A stretch of DNA of 64,000 nt from Phycisphaerae bacterium (GTDB lineage Bacteria; Chloroflexota; Anaerolineae; 4572-78; J111). The stretch spans positions 62,001 to 126,000 of the forward strand of contig JANQQF010000156.1 in NCBI GenBank assembly GCA_028285035.1, given 5' to 3'. The notes beneath the pieces were generated by a model. It saw nothing but the letters and a program-made list of their open reading frames with translations. It made no database searches and had not been told where the DNA came from. Position numbers and translations under genes: made by a program. Every line of letters starts with the position of its first letter. Within the stretch, counting starts at the first letter, position 1. Below are positions 50,177 to 58,256 of this stretch, in pieces.

Positions 50177-51433
50177 ATGACAATTGAGGCACCTAACAAT
50201 TGGTTTATCCAACAACTGCGTATGGTTTTAACCCATTTGTATGACCCATCTGTATTACGAAACAATGCTTTGGTAACATTATTTGGTTTGGAGCAACGGC
50301 ATAACACAGTGACCGCACTACGAACGACATTGACCGAAGCAATTGAGTCACTTCGGCCAACGCAATCAACTCCGGTCGATGCCAAAAGTTGGCGGGTGTA
50401 TCAGGTTTTACGTCGACGGTATATTGAGCAGGTCAGTCAACGTGAGGTAGCGGCTGATCTCGGTCTGAGTGTGCGCCAATTGCAGCGCGAGGAAAAAGCA
50501 GCCCGGCAGGTGTTGGCCGATTATTTGTGGAATGCTTATCATTTGGATGAGTCTAAGTTAGAGGTACTAACGGGTAATAAACCCTCAAAAGAACCTATCT
50601 CTGCTTCACAATCCCCAACTCCTGCCCAAGAATTAGAGTGGTTAAGAACCTCGGTTCCGCTTGAAAAAGTAGATGTGGGTGAGGTCATTGAGGAGACATT
50701 AAAAACGATTGCACCCTTGCAAATGTCAATGGGGGTAACCATAACTTATAACAGGGCAGACGAATCACACCACCTGCTGGCACGGCTCCCTTTATTGCGC
50801 CAGGCTTTGGTTAACATCTTGAGTGAGGCTATTGGTATCTCAGTCAATGGGAGCATTGATATTCAAGTTATCCCTATCGCCCAACATCTAGAAATTTATA
50901 TCCGCGCCCACCAAAACCAATCGCCTCAATCTCATAAAGTCACTGAAGGTTTGGAAATGGCTGAAAATCTACTTCAACTGTGTCGTGGCTCGATGGAACG
51001 CCTGCCTTTAAGTGATAAGGAGATTTTCGCGGTGAAGCTCACCTTTGTCGGCAATACCCTGGCAACAATTCTTGTTATTGATGACAACGCCGACACTTTG
51101 CAGCTCTTTCAACGATATTTATCAGGCAGCCAATATCGCTTTATCGGGACACAAAATGCGGCTGAGGGCTTCACCTTGGCCCAAGAGTTATCGCCCCAGG
51201 TGATCATTCTCGATGTGATGATGCCAGAGCAGGATGGGTGGGCGGTTTTAGGACAATTTCGAGAACATCCAAAAACACAGGATGCCCTCATCATTATCTG
51301 CACGATTCTGCCTCAGGAGGAGTTGGCCTTAACCTTGGGAGCGGGTGGCTTTCTTCGCAAGCCAGTTAGTCGGACAACGCTTTTGTCAACATTGGACCAT
51401 CATTTTGACCCACCGTCGATAGCGTCTGACTGA
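50177..51433 (+). CDS. HTH / degenerate histidine-kinase-like / receiver-domain protein
   Basis: 418 residues. An N-terminal region carries a sigma-like helix-turn-helix (YIEQVSQREVAADLGLSVRQLQREEKAARQVL, ~85-115). A central segment (VDVGEVIEETLKTIAPL...LPLLRQALVNILSEAIGIS) matches the start of HATPase domains (N-box-like NILSEA) but lacks clear G-boxes. A C-terminal response-regulator receiver follows: ILVIDDNADTLQLFQ (DD), VIILDVMMPEQDGW (phospho-Asp) and the final Lys in GGFLRKPVSR. It may be a transcription factor switched by phosphorylation. It converges on the hybrid kinase gene with a 68-bp 3' overlap, so the two probably act together. Confidence 0.78.
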   Translation: MTIEAPNNWFIQQLRMVLTHLYDPSVLRNNALVTLFGLEQRHNTVTALRTTLTEAIESLRPTQSTPVDAKSWRVYQVLRRRYIEQVSQREVAADLGLSVRQLQREEKAARQVLADYLWNAYHLDESKLEVLTGNKPSKEPISASQSPTPAQELEWLRTSVPLEKVDVGEVIEETLKTIAPLQMSMGVTITYNRADESHHLLARLPLLRQALVNILSEAIGISVNGSIDIQVIPIAQHLEIYIRAHQNQSPQSHKVTEGLEMAENLLQLCRGSMERLPLSDKEIFAVKLTFVGNTLATILVIDDNADTLQLFQRYLSGSQYRFIGTQNAAEGFTLAQELSPQVIILDVMMPEQDGWAVLGQFREHPKTQDALIIICTILPQEELALTLGAGGFLRKPVSRTTLLSTLDHHFDPPSIASD

Positions 51434-53579
51434 GCATTTCAATAATTTTTAGCAATTGATGAGCTGAGATACCACCGCTCTGAGTGACGGCTAAGGCATT
51501 GCTCACAATCGGCTGGCCAAGCGGGTCACGGGTTGACACAACAATGGTTGGGATCGGACGCAGGGCTGGCTTCTGATTTTTTTGTTCCAAAAATTGAAAG
51601 CCATTCATTCTAGGCATCATCAAATCGAGCAAGATCGCCTCAACTTGATGATCATCGAGAATATCCAACGCCTCCTGACCATCCCTAGCCAGTAAGACCT
51701 GATAGCCCCGATCGGCTGACGCCAACATACGACCAAATAACTGAAGGACATCCGGCTCATCATCAACAATCAGAATCTTTCCGTCTATAACTTCAAGTTG
51801 ATCTAATGCAGTAAGTAATTCCTCTCTAGAGATCGGTTTAACTAACTGTTTAGATACTCCAGATAGAGATACTTCGTGCATACTGGGCACATCACAAATG
51901 ATAACGGGCGTACCAGTGGGCAACGTTGTTGGGTTAAATTTAGTCAGGGTTTGTGCCACTGAGGCGTCATTGATCAGGAGGGCTTGGGCTGGTGTATCTG
52001 ATAAAACTGCCAATGCGGATTCTAGCGTCGTCGTGGGCACAATTTCAATGCCATCTTGATAGCGTGCCAACAGGCGTTGAACAGCCCCATCCTTCTCAAG
52101 CAAGACAAATCTTGGAGCAACCTTGAGCTTTGGCACTTTCGAGGGCCTTGTTCGCTCTACATACTCCCAGTCTGGATTGATATTTTGCAGAAAATCTTCC
52201 TCATCTGAAAAGAGAGGAGTCAGTGGCAGGTGAAAGAAAATGGTTGTCCCAACATTTTTTTCACTTTCCAGCCATATCTTGCCCTCGTGCAGTTCAATAA
52301 ACCGCTTGCTGATACTCAGTCCCAAACCAGTGCCTCCATATCGACGCCGAAGCGAGCCATCAATTTGCTGAAATGGTTCAAATAGTTTGTCAAGGTCCTT
52401 GAGGGCGATCCCTGCGCCAGTATCGGAGACAGCGACCATCAATTTAGCGGATTCCTGCCAAACTTTTACTTGAACACCGCCCTGTTCCGTGAAGCGGCCC
52501 GCATTACTAAATAAATTGAGCAAAACTTCCCGAATCCGCGTTCGGTCGCAAACCACGAGCGGCAAATGATCTTCGATGGTCACCTTTAAGTAGAGATCCT
52601 TTGACTCAAAAAGTGGTCGTACCGCCACAGCTGCTGCCTCAACCAGTGCCTCAAAATCAACTGCTTCTTTGGTCAAAGCCATCTGTTTAGCATCAATTTG
52701 GCTCAAATCCAGCACATCATCAATCAAATGAGAGAGATGCTCTGCATTTCGATGGATCACTGCCAAGTCGGCCAGCAAGGCAGGTGGAATTTTGCTACCG
52801 TACAACTCTGGGGCTTGCAGCATTGTTTCGCTGAAGCCTGTAATCATATTCAATGGCGTACGCAATTCATGACTGACATTAGCCACAAACTCCTCTTTAG
52901 TCCGCCGCGCGTCCTCAGCCTCCATTCGCAAACTTCGAGCCAGTTGATTGAGGCGGGTCAATTGTAGATTAGCTCGCCCTAAATCTTCCAACGCTTGGGC
53001 CCGTTCTAAACGGTAATCTCGATCCGCTTCGATAAGCGCCTGTTCTCGCTGAAAATAATTCCAGACCCAATCACGCAGATGATTAATCCGATAATAGACC
53101 AGATAAACCACCCCTAACATCCCCCAAATGCCAAGAAGTACAGGACCAAGGTCGATAAAAGGATCATCAATTACAAGCTGGTTTGAAATAAAAAGCAACC
53201 AGATTGTTTCAATCCCAGCTGTAATAATTGCAGCCGGGATACTGACCAATGACGCAGCCAAAATGATGGGAAACACTGCAAAAACGAGTAAACCTGTCAC
53301 GCCCAGCCAAAGTTGAGTCAGATATAGGCCGTTAAGCAGAATCGGCACCATCATCCAACGCCCAGCCTCCACCTGCCAACGATGCATCAACCAGGCGGTC
53401 AAGGTCAGCGCATAAAATGAAAATAAGGTATATTCGAGGACAGCGAGAGGATAAGCTAAAATTTCTCCCAGAATAAACAACAACACCCCTAACAGTACCA
53501 AGGTGATGAGTACGGGTTGGATTGCGATTTGCAAATCGGTCTCAAATCCTGTTCTATGTTTATTCATTACTTGCCCCAT
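51366..53579 (-). CDS. Membrane hybrid sensor histidine kinase
   Basis: 737 residues. Five or six N-terminal TM helices (VLLFILGEILAYPLAVLEYTLFSFYAL; WMMVPILLNGLYLTQLWLGVTGLLVFA and so on). A coiled coil is followed by HisKA with the phospho-His box FVANVSHELRTPLNMITGF (~245), then HATPase with N-box EVLLNLFSNAGRF, SDTGAGI and GTGLGLSIS. A degenerate receiver (LEKDGAVQRLLARYQDG) follows. A complete receiver is at the C-terminus: ILIVDDEPDVLQLFGRM, LLDLMMPRMNGF, and STRDPL. The start is ATG 53579 or 53567. Signal unknown; no periplasmic sensor domain is present, so the membrane part itself may sense. Confidence 0.9.
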   Translation of the reverse strand: MGQVMNKHRTGFETDLQIAIQPVLITLVLLGVLLFILGEILAYPLAVLEYTLFSFYALTLTAWLMHRWQVEAGRWMMVPILLNGLYLTQLWLGVTGLLVFAVFPIILAASLVSIPAAIITAGIETIWLLFISNQLVIDDPFIDLGPVLLGIWGMLGVVYLVYYRINHLRDWVWNYFQREQALIEADRDYRLERAQALEDLGRANLQLTRLNQLARSLRMEAEDARRTKEEFVANVSHELRTPLNMITGFSETMLQAPELYGSKIPPALLADLAVIHRNAEHLSHLIDDVLDLSQIDAKQMALTKEAVDFEALVEAAAVAVRPLFESKDLYLKVTIEDHLPLVVCDRTRIREVLLNLFSNAGRFTEQGGVQVKVWQESAKLMVAVSDTGAGIALKDLDKLFEPFQQIDGSLRRRYGGTGLGLSISKRFIELHEGKIWLESEKNVGTTIFFHLPLTPLFSDEEDFLQNINPDWEYVERTRPSKVPKLKVAPRFVLLEKDGAVQRLLARYQDGIEIVPTTTLESALAVLSDTPAQALLINDASVAQTLTKFNPTTLPTGTPVIICDVPSMHEVSLSGVSKQLVKPISREELLTALDQLEVIDGKILIVDDEPDVLQLFGRMLASADRGYQVLLARDGQEALDILDDHQVEAILLDLMMPRMNGFQFLEQKNQKPALRPIPTIVVSTRDPLGQPIVSNALAVTQSGGISAHQLLKIIEMLSQTLSTVGQNDGPMLTKALSD

Positions 53580-53715
53580 TCACTGGTAACGCTGAATTGA
53601 ATTGACAGGTCCAGTGTAATCGTTAACGACAAGGTTGTAAAATTGCTAGATTTCTTCATTACTTGGAGGTATCTTTTACTAAACCCTTAATCCTCTTGTA
53701 ATATCTAGCCCTTAC

Positions 53716-53739
53716 AATTATTCTAATCCTAGAATAATT
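53716..53739. promoter_or_regulatory. 24-bp palindrome upstream of msrA, candidate operator
   Basis: Perfect 10-bp arms (aattattcta / tagaataatt) with a 4-nt centre, ending 18 nt before the msrA ATG. Position and symmetry fit a redox-responsive repressor site. The regulator is unknown. Confidence 0.5.
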
Positions 53740-53756
53740 AACGAAAGGAATGGATT

Positions 53757-54464
53757 ATGGGTATCTTTAGTAAAGATCGAGTAATTGAAACATTAACCAC
53801 ACCGCCGATTGATTTGGCCGTACCGGATCATCTGGAGACAGCGACACTGGCCTTAGGCTGATTCTGGGGGCCAGACGCCCAGTTTGGGAGTCTAAAAGGC
53901 GTGTATCGCACCCGGGTTGGCTACACCGGCGGCAAGAAGCTCAATCCCAGCTACTACAGCTTGGGCAATCACACCGAGGCCTTGCAGATTGATTTTGATC
54001 CGAACCAAATTTCATTTGAGGAATTGCTAGCGATGTTCTGGGATGGACACAATCCAACGCGAGGCGCTTGGAGCACCCAGTACAAAGCAGCCTTGTGGGT
54101 TCACAGTGAGGAGCAACGAGAAATCGCCGAGCGATCGAAAGTAATGATTGCCAAGGAAAAAACGGGCAAATGGTTTAACCGCAAGATCCAAACCGAAATC
54201 CTGCCCGCGACGACGTTCTATCTGGCCGAGGATTACCACCACAAATATTTAGCCCAACATTCACCCCGCGTCTGGGGCGACATCCTCGAAATGTATCGCG
54301 ATGATACAATAGGCTGGATCAACTCCACGGCAGCGGCCCGCTTGAATGGCTACGTCGGCGGCTACTCGACGATGGCACGGCTGGAAGACGAGATCGACAG
54401 CTTGGGCTTGTCCGAGAAGGGGCAAGAGGAGTTAGTGAAGACGGTCAAACGATTTAAGAAGTAG
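53757..54464 (+). CDS. msrA: Peptide-methionine (S)-S-oxide reductase with in-frame UGA at the active-site Cys (probable selenoprotein)
   Basis: About 235 residues. Reading from ATG 53757 (AAAGGA upstream) the frame runs through TGA at 53859-53861 in the context ALG-U-FWGPDAQF, exactly where MsrA has its catalytic Cys (GCFW). It continues through GVYRTRVGYTGGK and GNHTEALQIDFDP. MsrA reduces methionine sulfoxide. Directly after the UGA a stem-loop ACGCCC-AGTTT-GGGAGT (53875-53891) starts its apical loop 19 nt after the UGA with G in the second loop position, as in bacterial SECIS elements. The C-terminal ~70 residues (TMARLEDEIDSLGLSEKGQEEL) extend beyond the usual domain. A nonsense mutation is the alternative. 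No selC is in the window. Confidence 0.8.
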
Positions 54465-54495
54465 CTTCGACATAATCAGTAAAATTTAACGAAAC

Positions 54496-54912
54496 TTACT
54501 TTAATAAAGGCTCTGACAGAAAACCGGCTTGAATAAAATGTCGGTCAAACGCCAGAGCCGTTTTGATTATGCGATCGGTCATAACAACAAAGGAGATACA
54601 GTCGGTGAGCGAATATTGCTTATCTTGATGTTTTTGAAAATACACCCAGCCCACCAAGAATAACGCTTCATCAACTTGAATTACTTCGACACTTGGACTT
54701 TGCAGTAGATTATTGCCCACTTCCACAGCTTTGTCATGAAATCCACGGCTGTTAAAATAGGTCACTACTTCATCAAAAACATATGAAGTGGTAGTCAAAG
54801 GGGGTAGATTTGAGGTTAGTTGTTGCCAATGGTTTTTGGCTGTTTGATGATTTTGGTCGTTGGCCAATTCCAAGGCTAACAGATAACTGGTGTCAACAAA
54901 GTGTGCGTTCAT
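54496..54912 (-). CDS. PIN-domain toxin, VapC-like
   Basis: 138 residues with PIN-fold acidic residues: FVDTSYLLALEL (first Asp), YVFDEVVTYF (Glu), SLTDCISFVVM (Asp) and ALAFDRHF (last Asp). VapC-type toxins are RNases, often cutting tRNA or rRNA. The ORF start overlaps the upstream gene stop by 4 nt (ATGA), the usual antitoxin-toxin coupling. It sits between msrA and a partial duplicate of msrA. Confidence 0.88.
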   Translation of the reverse strand: MNAHFVDTSYLLALELANDQNHQTAKNHWQQLTSNLPPLTTTSYVFDEVVTYFNSRGFHDKAVEVGNNLLQSPSVEVIQVDEALFLVGWVYFQKHQDKQYSLTDCISFVVMTDRIIKTALAFDRHFIQAGFLSEPLLK

Positions 54913-55178
54913 TGACTGTAGAGGTAGGTATCGTGATGAATAGAAGCATCAGTTACATCTTCAGTCACGGGATATGTGCCAAGCTGTAAGATAGGATCAC
55001 TCAACTGTTCTGGAGCTTGCTGATTGATATCTGTTGTAGTTGGCGATGTTACACCAGCTTTAGCTCGTAAGAACGTGACAAACTCAGCCAGCAATTTAAG
55101 ACTTTCCACGGGCAAATTGTCCAAAGCAGTAATGATTTCCGCTTTCAAGCGTTGTATGTTTTGAGCCATATCATCCAT
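54909..55178 (-). CDS. Antitoxin of PIN-domain toxin
   Basis: 89 residues, predicted VapB/DUF2281-like antitoxin: helical N-terminus (IQRLKAEIITALDNLPVESLKLLAEFVTFLRAK) and a disordered Thr/Gln/Pro-rich C-terminus that could wrap the toxin. It overlaps the toxin gene by 4 nt. ATG 55178 and ATG 55169 are both possible starts. The DNA-binding family could not be decided; the pair is the classic arrangement antitoxin then toxin. Confidence 0.75.
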   Translation of the reverse strand: MDDMAQNIQRLKAEIITALDNLPVESLKLLAEFVTFLRAKAGVTSPTTTDINQQAPEQLSDPILQLGTYPVTEDVTDASIHHDTYLYSQ

Positions 55179-55371
55179 CCCATCAATATAGAGCTAAGTT
55201 ATCTACTGCCATATTCACAGTAATTTTACCTATTGATACAGCATTGTACAAGTTGTTGTCGGTTTGATCATTCAGCACGTACGTTCAAGCTAAGGGAACG
55301 AAGAATCCTGGCTAACTCAATCCTACAATTCTAAACGTATAGTTAACACAAAACCTATTTGTCGATTGTAT

Positions 55372-55606
55372 GGATTACCACCACAAATATTTAGCCCAAC
55401 ATTCACCCCGCGTCTGGGGCGACATCCTCGAAATGTATCGCGATGATACAATGGGCTGGATCAACTCCACGGCAGCGACCCGCTTGAATGGCTACGTCAG
55501 CGGCTACTCGACGATGGCGCAGTTGGAGGAGGAGATTGATAGTTTGGGCTTGTCGGAAAAGGGGCAAGAAGAACTGGTGAAGACGGTCCAGCGGTTCAAA
55601 CGATGA
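55372..55606 (+). pseudogene. Duplicate of the msrA 3' end
   Basis: Sequence from 55372 matches msrA from 54230, with only a few differences over the first ~130 bp and more, mostly synonymous, later. It covers only the last ~77 codons (DYHHKYLAQHSPRVWGDILE ... GQEELVKTVQRFKR). No ribosome site or upstream domain is present. It flanks the toxin-antitoxin pair on the right as msrA does on the left, so the pair lies between direct repeats. Confidence 0.85.
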
Positions 55607-55628
55607 GTTAATTGCATAATGTAACAAA

Positions 55629-55664
55629 AGGCCTGGCCAGATAACTTGGTCGGGCCTTTTTGAT
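55629..55664 (+). terminator. Terminator after the msrA duplicate
   Basis: Imperfect stem AAAGGCCTGGCCA/TTGGTCGGGCCTTTT with a T-run. It ends the plus-strand transcript before the deacetylase gene. Confidence 0.7.
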
Positions 55665-55720
55665 TCATCCAAAGTGATCGACTATATTAAGGCACCTTCA
55701 TTCAAAAGGATTAGGCCATC

Positions 55721-56596
55721 ATGATTGATTTAACACCCCCGAACTATCCCGACGTCACAGTTCGCCAGCTCGCCAGCTTTGCTTGGCCTGATGACAAAGC
55801 GTGTGGGGTGACCATCGGCTGGCACGTCGATGGGGAGGCGGGGCCGGTCTTTTGGGAGCGGGAAAAAGCCCCGCAGCATTTGGGAGCAATGTCCGAGGCG
55901 GCGTATGGGATCACCACGGCTCTCCCCCGTATTTTGGAACTTCACCGCCGTTTTGAAATCCCCGCCACCTTCTTTGTCCCCGCTCACGTCGCGGAACGGT
56001 ATCCCCACATAATCGAACAAATTCTGACAGCGGGACACGAAATTGGACATCACGGTTATATGCACGAAAATGTCTTTGATTTATCTTTGGCAGATGAGCA
56101 AGCCATATTTGAACACGCCAACGACATTCTGCGCCAATTGACCGGACAAGCCCCACGCGGTTGGAGCGCGCCGGGCTGGGGGGTGACGGCGCAGACATTG
56201 CAGATCATCGGTGAGTTGGGGATGATTTACGATGGCAGTTTGATGGATCATGATCGCCCATATTTTGTGGGCGATAGCGCGGGCGAAATCGTTGAGTTAC
56301 CAATCAGTATGGTATTGGATGATTGGGCGATGTTTGGGGGCGGTATCTTTCCCTACAGCCCAGCCCAAATTATGCCCGCTGATCACGCCCGCCAAATTTG
56401 GCAAGAAGAGTTTGACGGGCTGCGGCACTATGGCGGCTTGTTCCACAGCACCTTTCATCCGAATTTAACCGGTCGGCCTGGTCGATTGTTGATGTTGGCG
56501 CAACTGTTCGAATATATGCGCTTGTTTGATGATGTCTGGTGGGGGACCTGCGAGCAGGCTGCAGAATGGGTGTTGAGGTTGGATATAGCTAATTGA
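55721..56596 (+). CDS. Polysaccharide deacetylase (NodB-homology)
   Basis: 291 residues, NodB fold of carbohydrate esterase family 4. The metal/catalytic motifs are TIGWHVDGEAG (motif 1 as HVDGE instead of FDDG), ILTAGHEIGHHGYMHEN (H-x3-H, motif 2), RGWSAPGWGVTAQT (motif 3) and FHSTFHPNLTGRPGRL (motif 5). Such variants occur in PuuE-like allantoinases and peptidoglycan deacetylases. Substrate is therefore uncertain, between peptidoglycan or chitin and uric-acid-derived compounds. ATG 55721. Upstream, 55607-55720 has the terminator. Confidence 0.9.
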   Translation: MIDLTPPNYPDVTVRQLASFAWPDDKACGVTIGWHVDGEAGPVFWEREKAPQHLGAMSEAAYGITTALPRILELHRRFEIPATFFVPAHVAERYPHIIEQILTAGHEIGHHGYMHENVFDLSLADEQAIFEHANDILRQLTGQAPRGWSAPGWGVTAQTLQIIGELGMIYDGSLMDHDRPYFVGDSAGEIVELPISMVLDDWAMFGGGIFPYSPAQIMPADHARQIWQEEFDGLRHYGGLFHSTFHPNLTGRPGRLLMLAQLFEYMRLFDDVWWGTCEQAAEWVLRLDIAN

Positions 56597-56608
56597 TCGT
56601 AATTATGT

Positions 56609-56692
56609 CATACCCGAATGAAGTTATCGGGTATCCACTGACCGGGGCCAATAGACGGTGGATTCCCGCTACAAGCACGCGGAATGACATGC
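56609..56692. repeat. Palindromic repeat of the 'gtcataccc / tgacat' type
   Basis: Words gtcatacccgaatgaagttatcgggtatcc and ggtggattcccgctacaagcacgcggaatgacat are the left and right parts of a common genome-wide intergenic palindrome. Confidence 0.55.
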
Positions 56693-56776
56693 TCCAAAGG
56701 TTCTTTCTTTTTTAGAAGGCTAGCAACTAGCCTTCTCGGTTTCTTGAAATGACATTTAACTAAATGGAGCAACCTT

Positions 56777-57223
56777 ATGCAAGAATTAATCGATTTTCTC
56801 GTCGAGGCACGACGCATCACCTACGCCATCCCCTATGGCACGCCCATCGGCGATGGGACAGAGCAGATGGTGTATGATCGCGATGAGTGGGGCTATCGGG
56901 ATCGCTATGCGGGGCAAAATCCGTATGGCGGGCACGAGCTGGTCTGGCGCAATGGGCAGGTGATTTGGATGAAAAATTATATCGCCGAAGTCGTGGCCGA
57001 TTTGCGGCCAATGGCCGAAATCTACGATTTTCAGCGGGAGGTGCTAGGCCAGCCCGACCCCGAACATCTGATGCGGGGGCCAGCCCATTACGCCAACGGC
57101 CTGTATCGCTACAACAACACCATCGCGGGCGATCTTGCATTTTTCACTGGGCAAGAAAAAATCTATTACGATGACACCGAAGTTTATCGGATGACCTTTC
57201 ATGGGGGGCTGATTGGTAGTTGA
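56777..57223 (+). CDS. DUF5680-like protein
   Basis: 148 residues. The start FLVEARRITYAIPYGTPIGDG and the continuing DEWGYRDRYAGQNPYGGHELVWRNGQVIWMKNYIAEV match the DUF5680 family, which is common near transcription factors and XRE proteins but has no known activity. The C-terminus repeats a similar half (AGDLAFFTGQEKIYYDDTEVYRMTFHGG), giving an internal pseudo-repeat. It lies 36 bp before the aldo/keto reductase on the same strand. Confidence 0.85.
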   Translation: MQELIDFLVEARRITYAIPYGTPIGDGTEQMVYDRDEWGYRDRYAGQNPYGGHELVWRNGQVIWMKNYIAEVVADLRPMAEIYDFQREVLGQPDPEHLMRGPAHYANGLYRYNNTIAGDLAFFTGQEKIYYDDTEVYRMTFHGGLIGS

Positions 57224-57258
57224 GGGGCACATCAAAATCAGAATTTGAGATAAACCGT

Positions 57259-58239
57259 ATGAAATATAAGAGATTAGGAAAAAGTGGGCTGAAAGTATCC
57301 CAAATTTGTTTAGGGATGATGAGCTATGGCACCCCGAAATGGCGAGAGTGGGTGATGGATGAGCCAGAGAGCCGAGATTTTATCAAAGCGGCCTTGGAGG
57401 CAGGGATCAACTTCTTCGACACCGCCGACTTTTATTCACAAGGTGTCAGTGAAGAAGTAACGGGTCGGGCCTTACGTGACTTCGCTCGGCGACAGGATGT
57501 CATCATTGCTACTAAATTCTTTTATGCGATGAGCGATGATGTGAATGATCAAGGAATGTCCCGCCACCACATTATGAACGCAGTTGAAAATTCATTGCGT
57601 CGCTTGGGCACCGATTACATCGATCTTTACATCGTCCACCGCCTTGATCCCGAGACACCCTTGGAAGAGATGCTAGAAGCGATGAGCGACTTGGTCCGCT
57701 CCAGCAAAGTACATTACATCGGTGCCTCATCAATGGCGGCGTGGGAATTCAGCCAATGCCTGTATCTCTCCGAACTGCGGGGTTGGTCGCGCTTTATCTC
57801 AATGCAGAACCACTACAATTTGATCTACCGCGAGGAAGAGCGGGAGATGATGCCGTTGTGCTTGGATCAAGGAATCGGCGTCACCCCCTATAGCCCCTTG
57901 GCCCGAGGTGTTTTGGCTGGTAGCAAAAAACGCTTTGAGACAGGGACCAAGCGCACCAAGTCAGACGTTTTTATTGAAGATTACTATTTCCAGGAATCGG
58001 ATGCCGTGATCGTCGAGCGAGTCGTTGAACTGGCCACAAAAAAAGAGGTCACTCCAGCTCAAATCGCCCTGGCCTGGGTCTTACATCAGCCTGGGGTCGC
58101 CTCCTCTATTGTCGGAGCAACAAAAATACATCATTTGGAGCAAGCCATAGGGGCATTGGATATAACCCTTTCGGCGGAAGACCTGGCATTCCTCGAGAAG
58201 CCTTATGTGCCACATCCGGTGATCGGGCCGGAGCGATAG
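57259..58239 (+). CDS. Aldo/keto reductase
   Basis: 326 residues, TIM-barrel NADPH oxidoreductase. Catalytic tetrad: Asp and Tyr in FFDTADFYSQG, Lys in IIATKFF, His in LYIVHRLDPETP. The cofactor region TPYSPLARGVLAG and WVLHQPGVASSIVGATK is intact. Start ATG 57259 (MKYKRLGKSGLKVSQICLG is the usual family N-terminus). The 13-codon extension upstream overlaps DUF5680 and was rejected. It reduces sugar or aldehyde substrates of unknown identity. It is followed by an MFS transporter 17 bp downstream. Confidence 0.95.
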   Translation: MKYKRLGKSGLKVSQICLGMMSYGTPKWREWVMDEPESRDFIKAALEAGINFFDTADFYSQGVSEEVTGRALRDFARRQDVIIATKFFYAMSDDVNDQGMSRHHIMNAVENSLRRLGTDYIDLYIVHRLDPETPLEEMLEAMSDLVRSSKVHYIGASSMAAWEFSQCLYLSELRGWSRFISMQNHYNLIYREEEREMMPLCLDQGIGVTPYSPLARGVLAGSKKRFETGTKRTKSDVFIEDYYFQESDAVIVERVVELATKKEVTPAQIALAWVLHQPGVASSIVGATKIHHLEQAIGALDITLSAEDLAFLEKPYVPHPVIGPER

Positions 58240-58256
58240 GTTAACCCGATCCAAAT

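Noticed and set aside
53580..53700. Gene in the gap before msrA
   Set aside because: No ORF with a ribosome site; only the palindrome near msrA stands out.
53901..54464. Shorter msrA starting after the UGA (187 codons)
   Set aside because: It would lack the active-site residue and the conserved N-terminal strand; the upstream frame is clearly MsrA.
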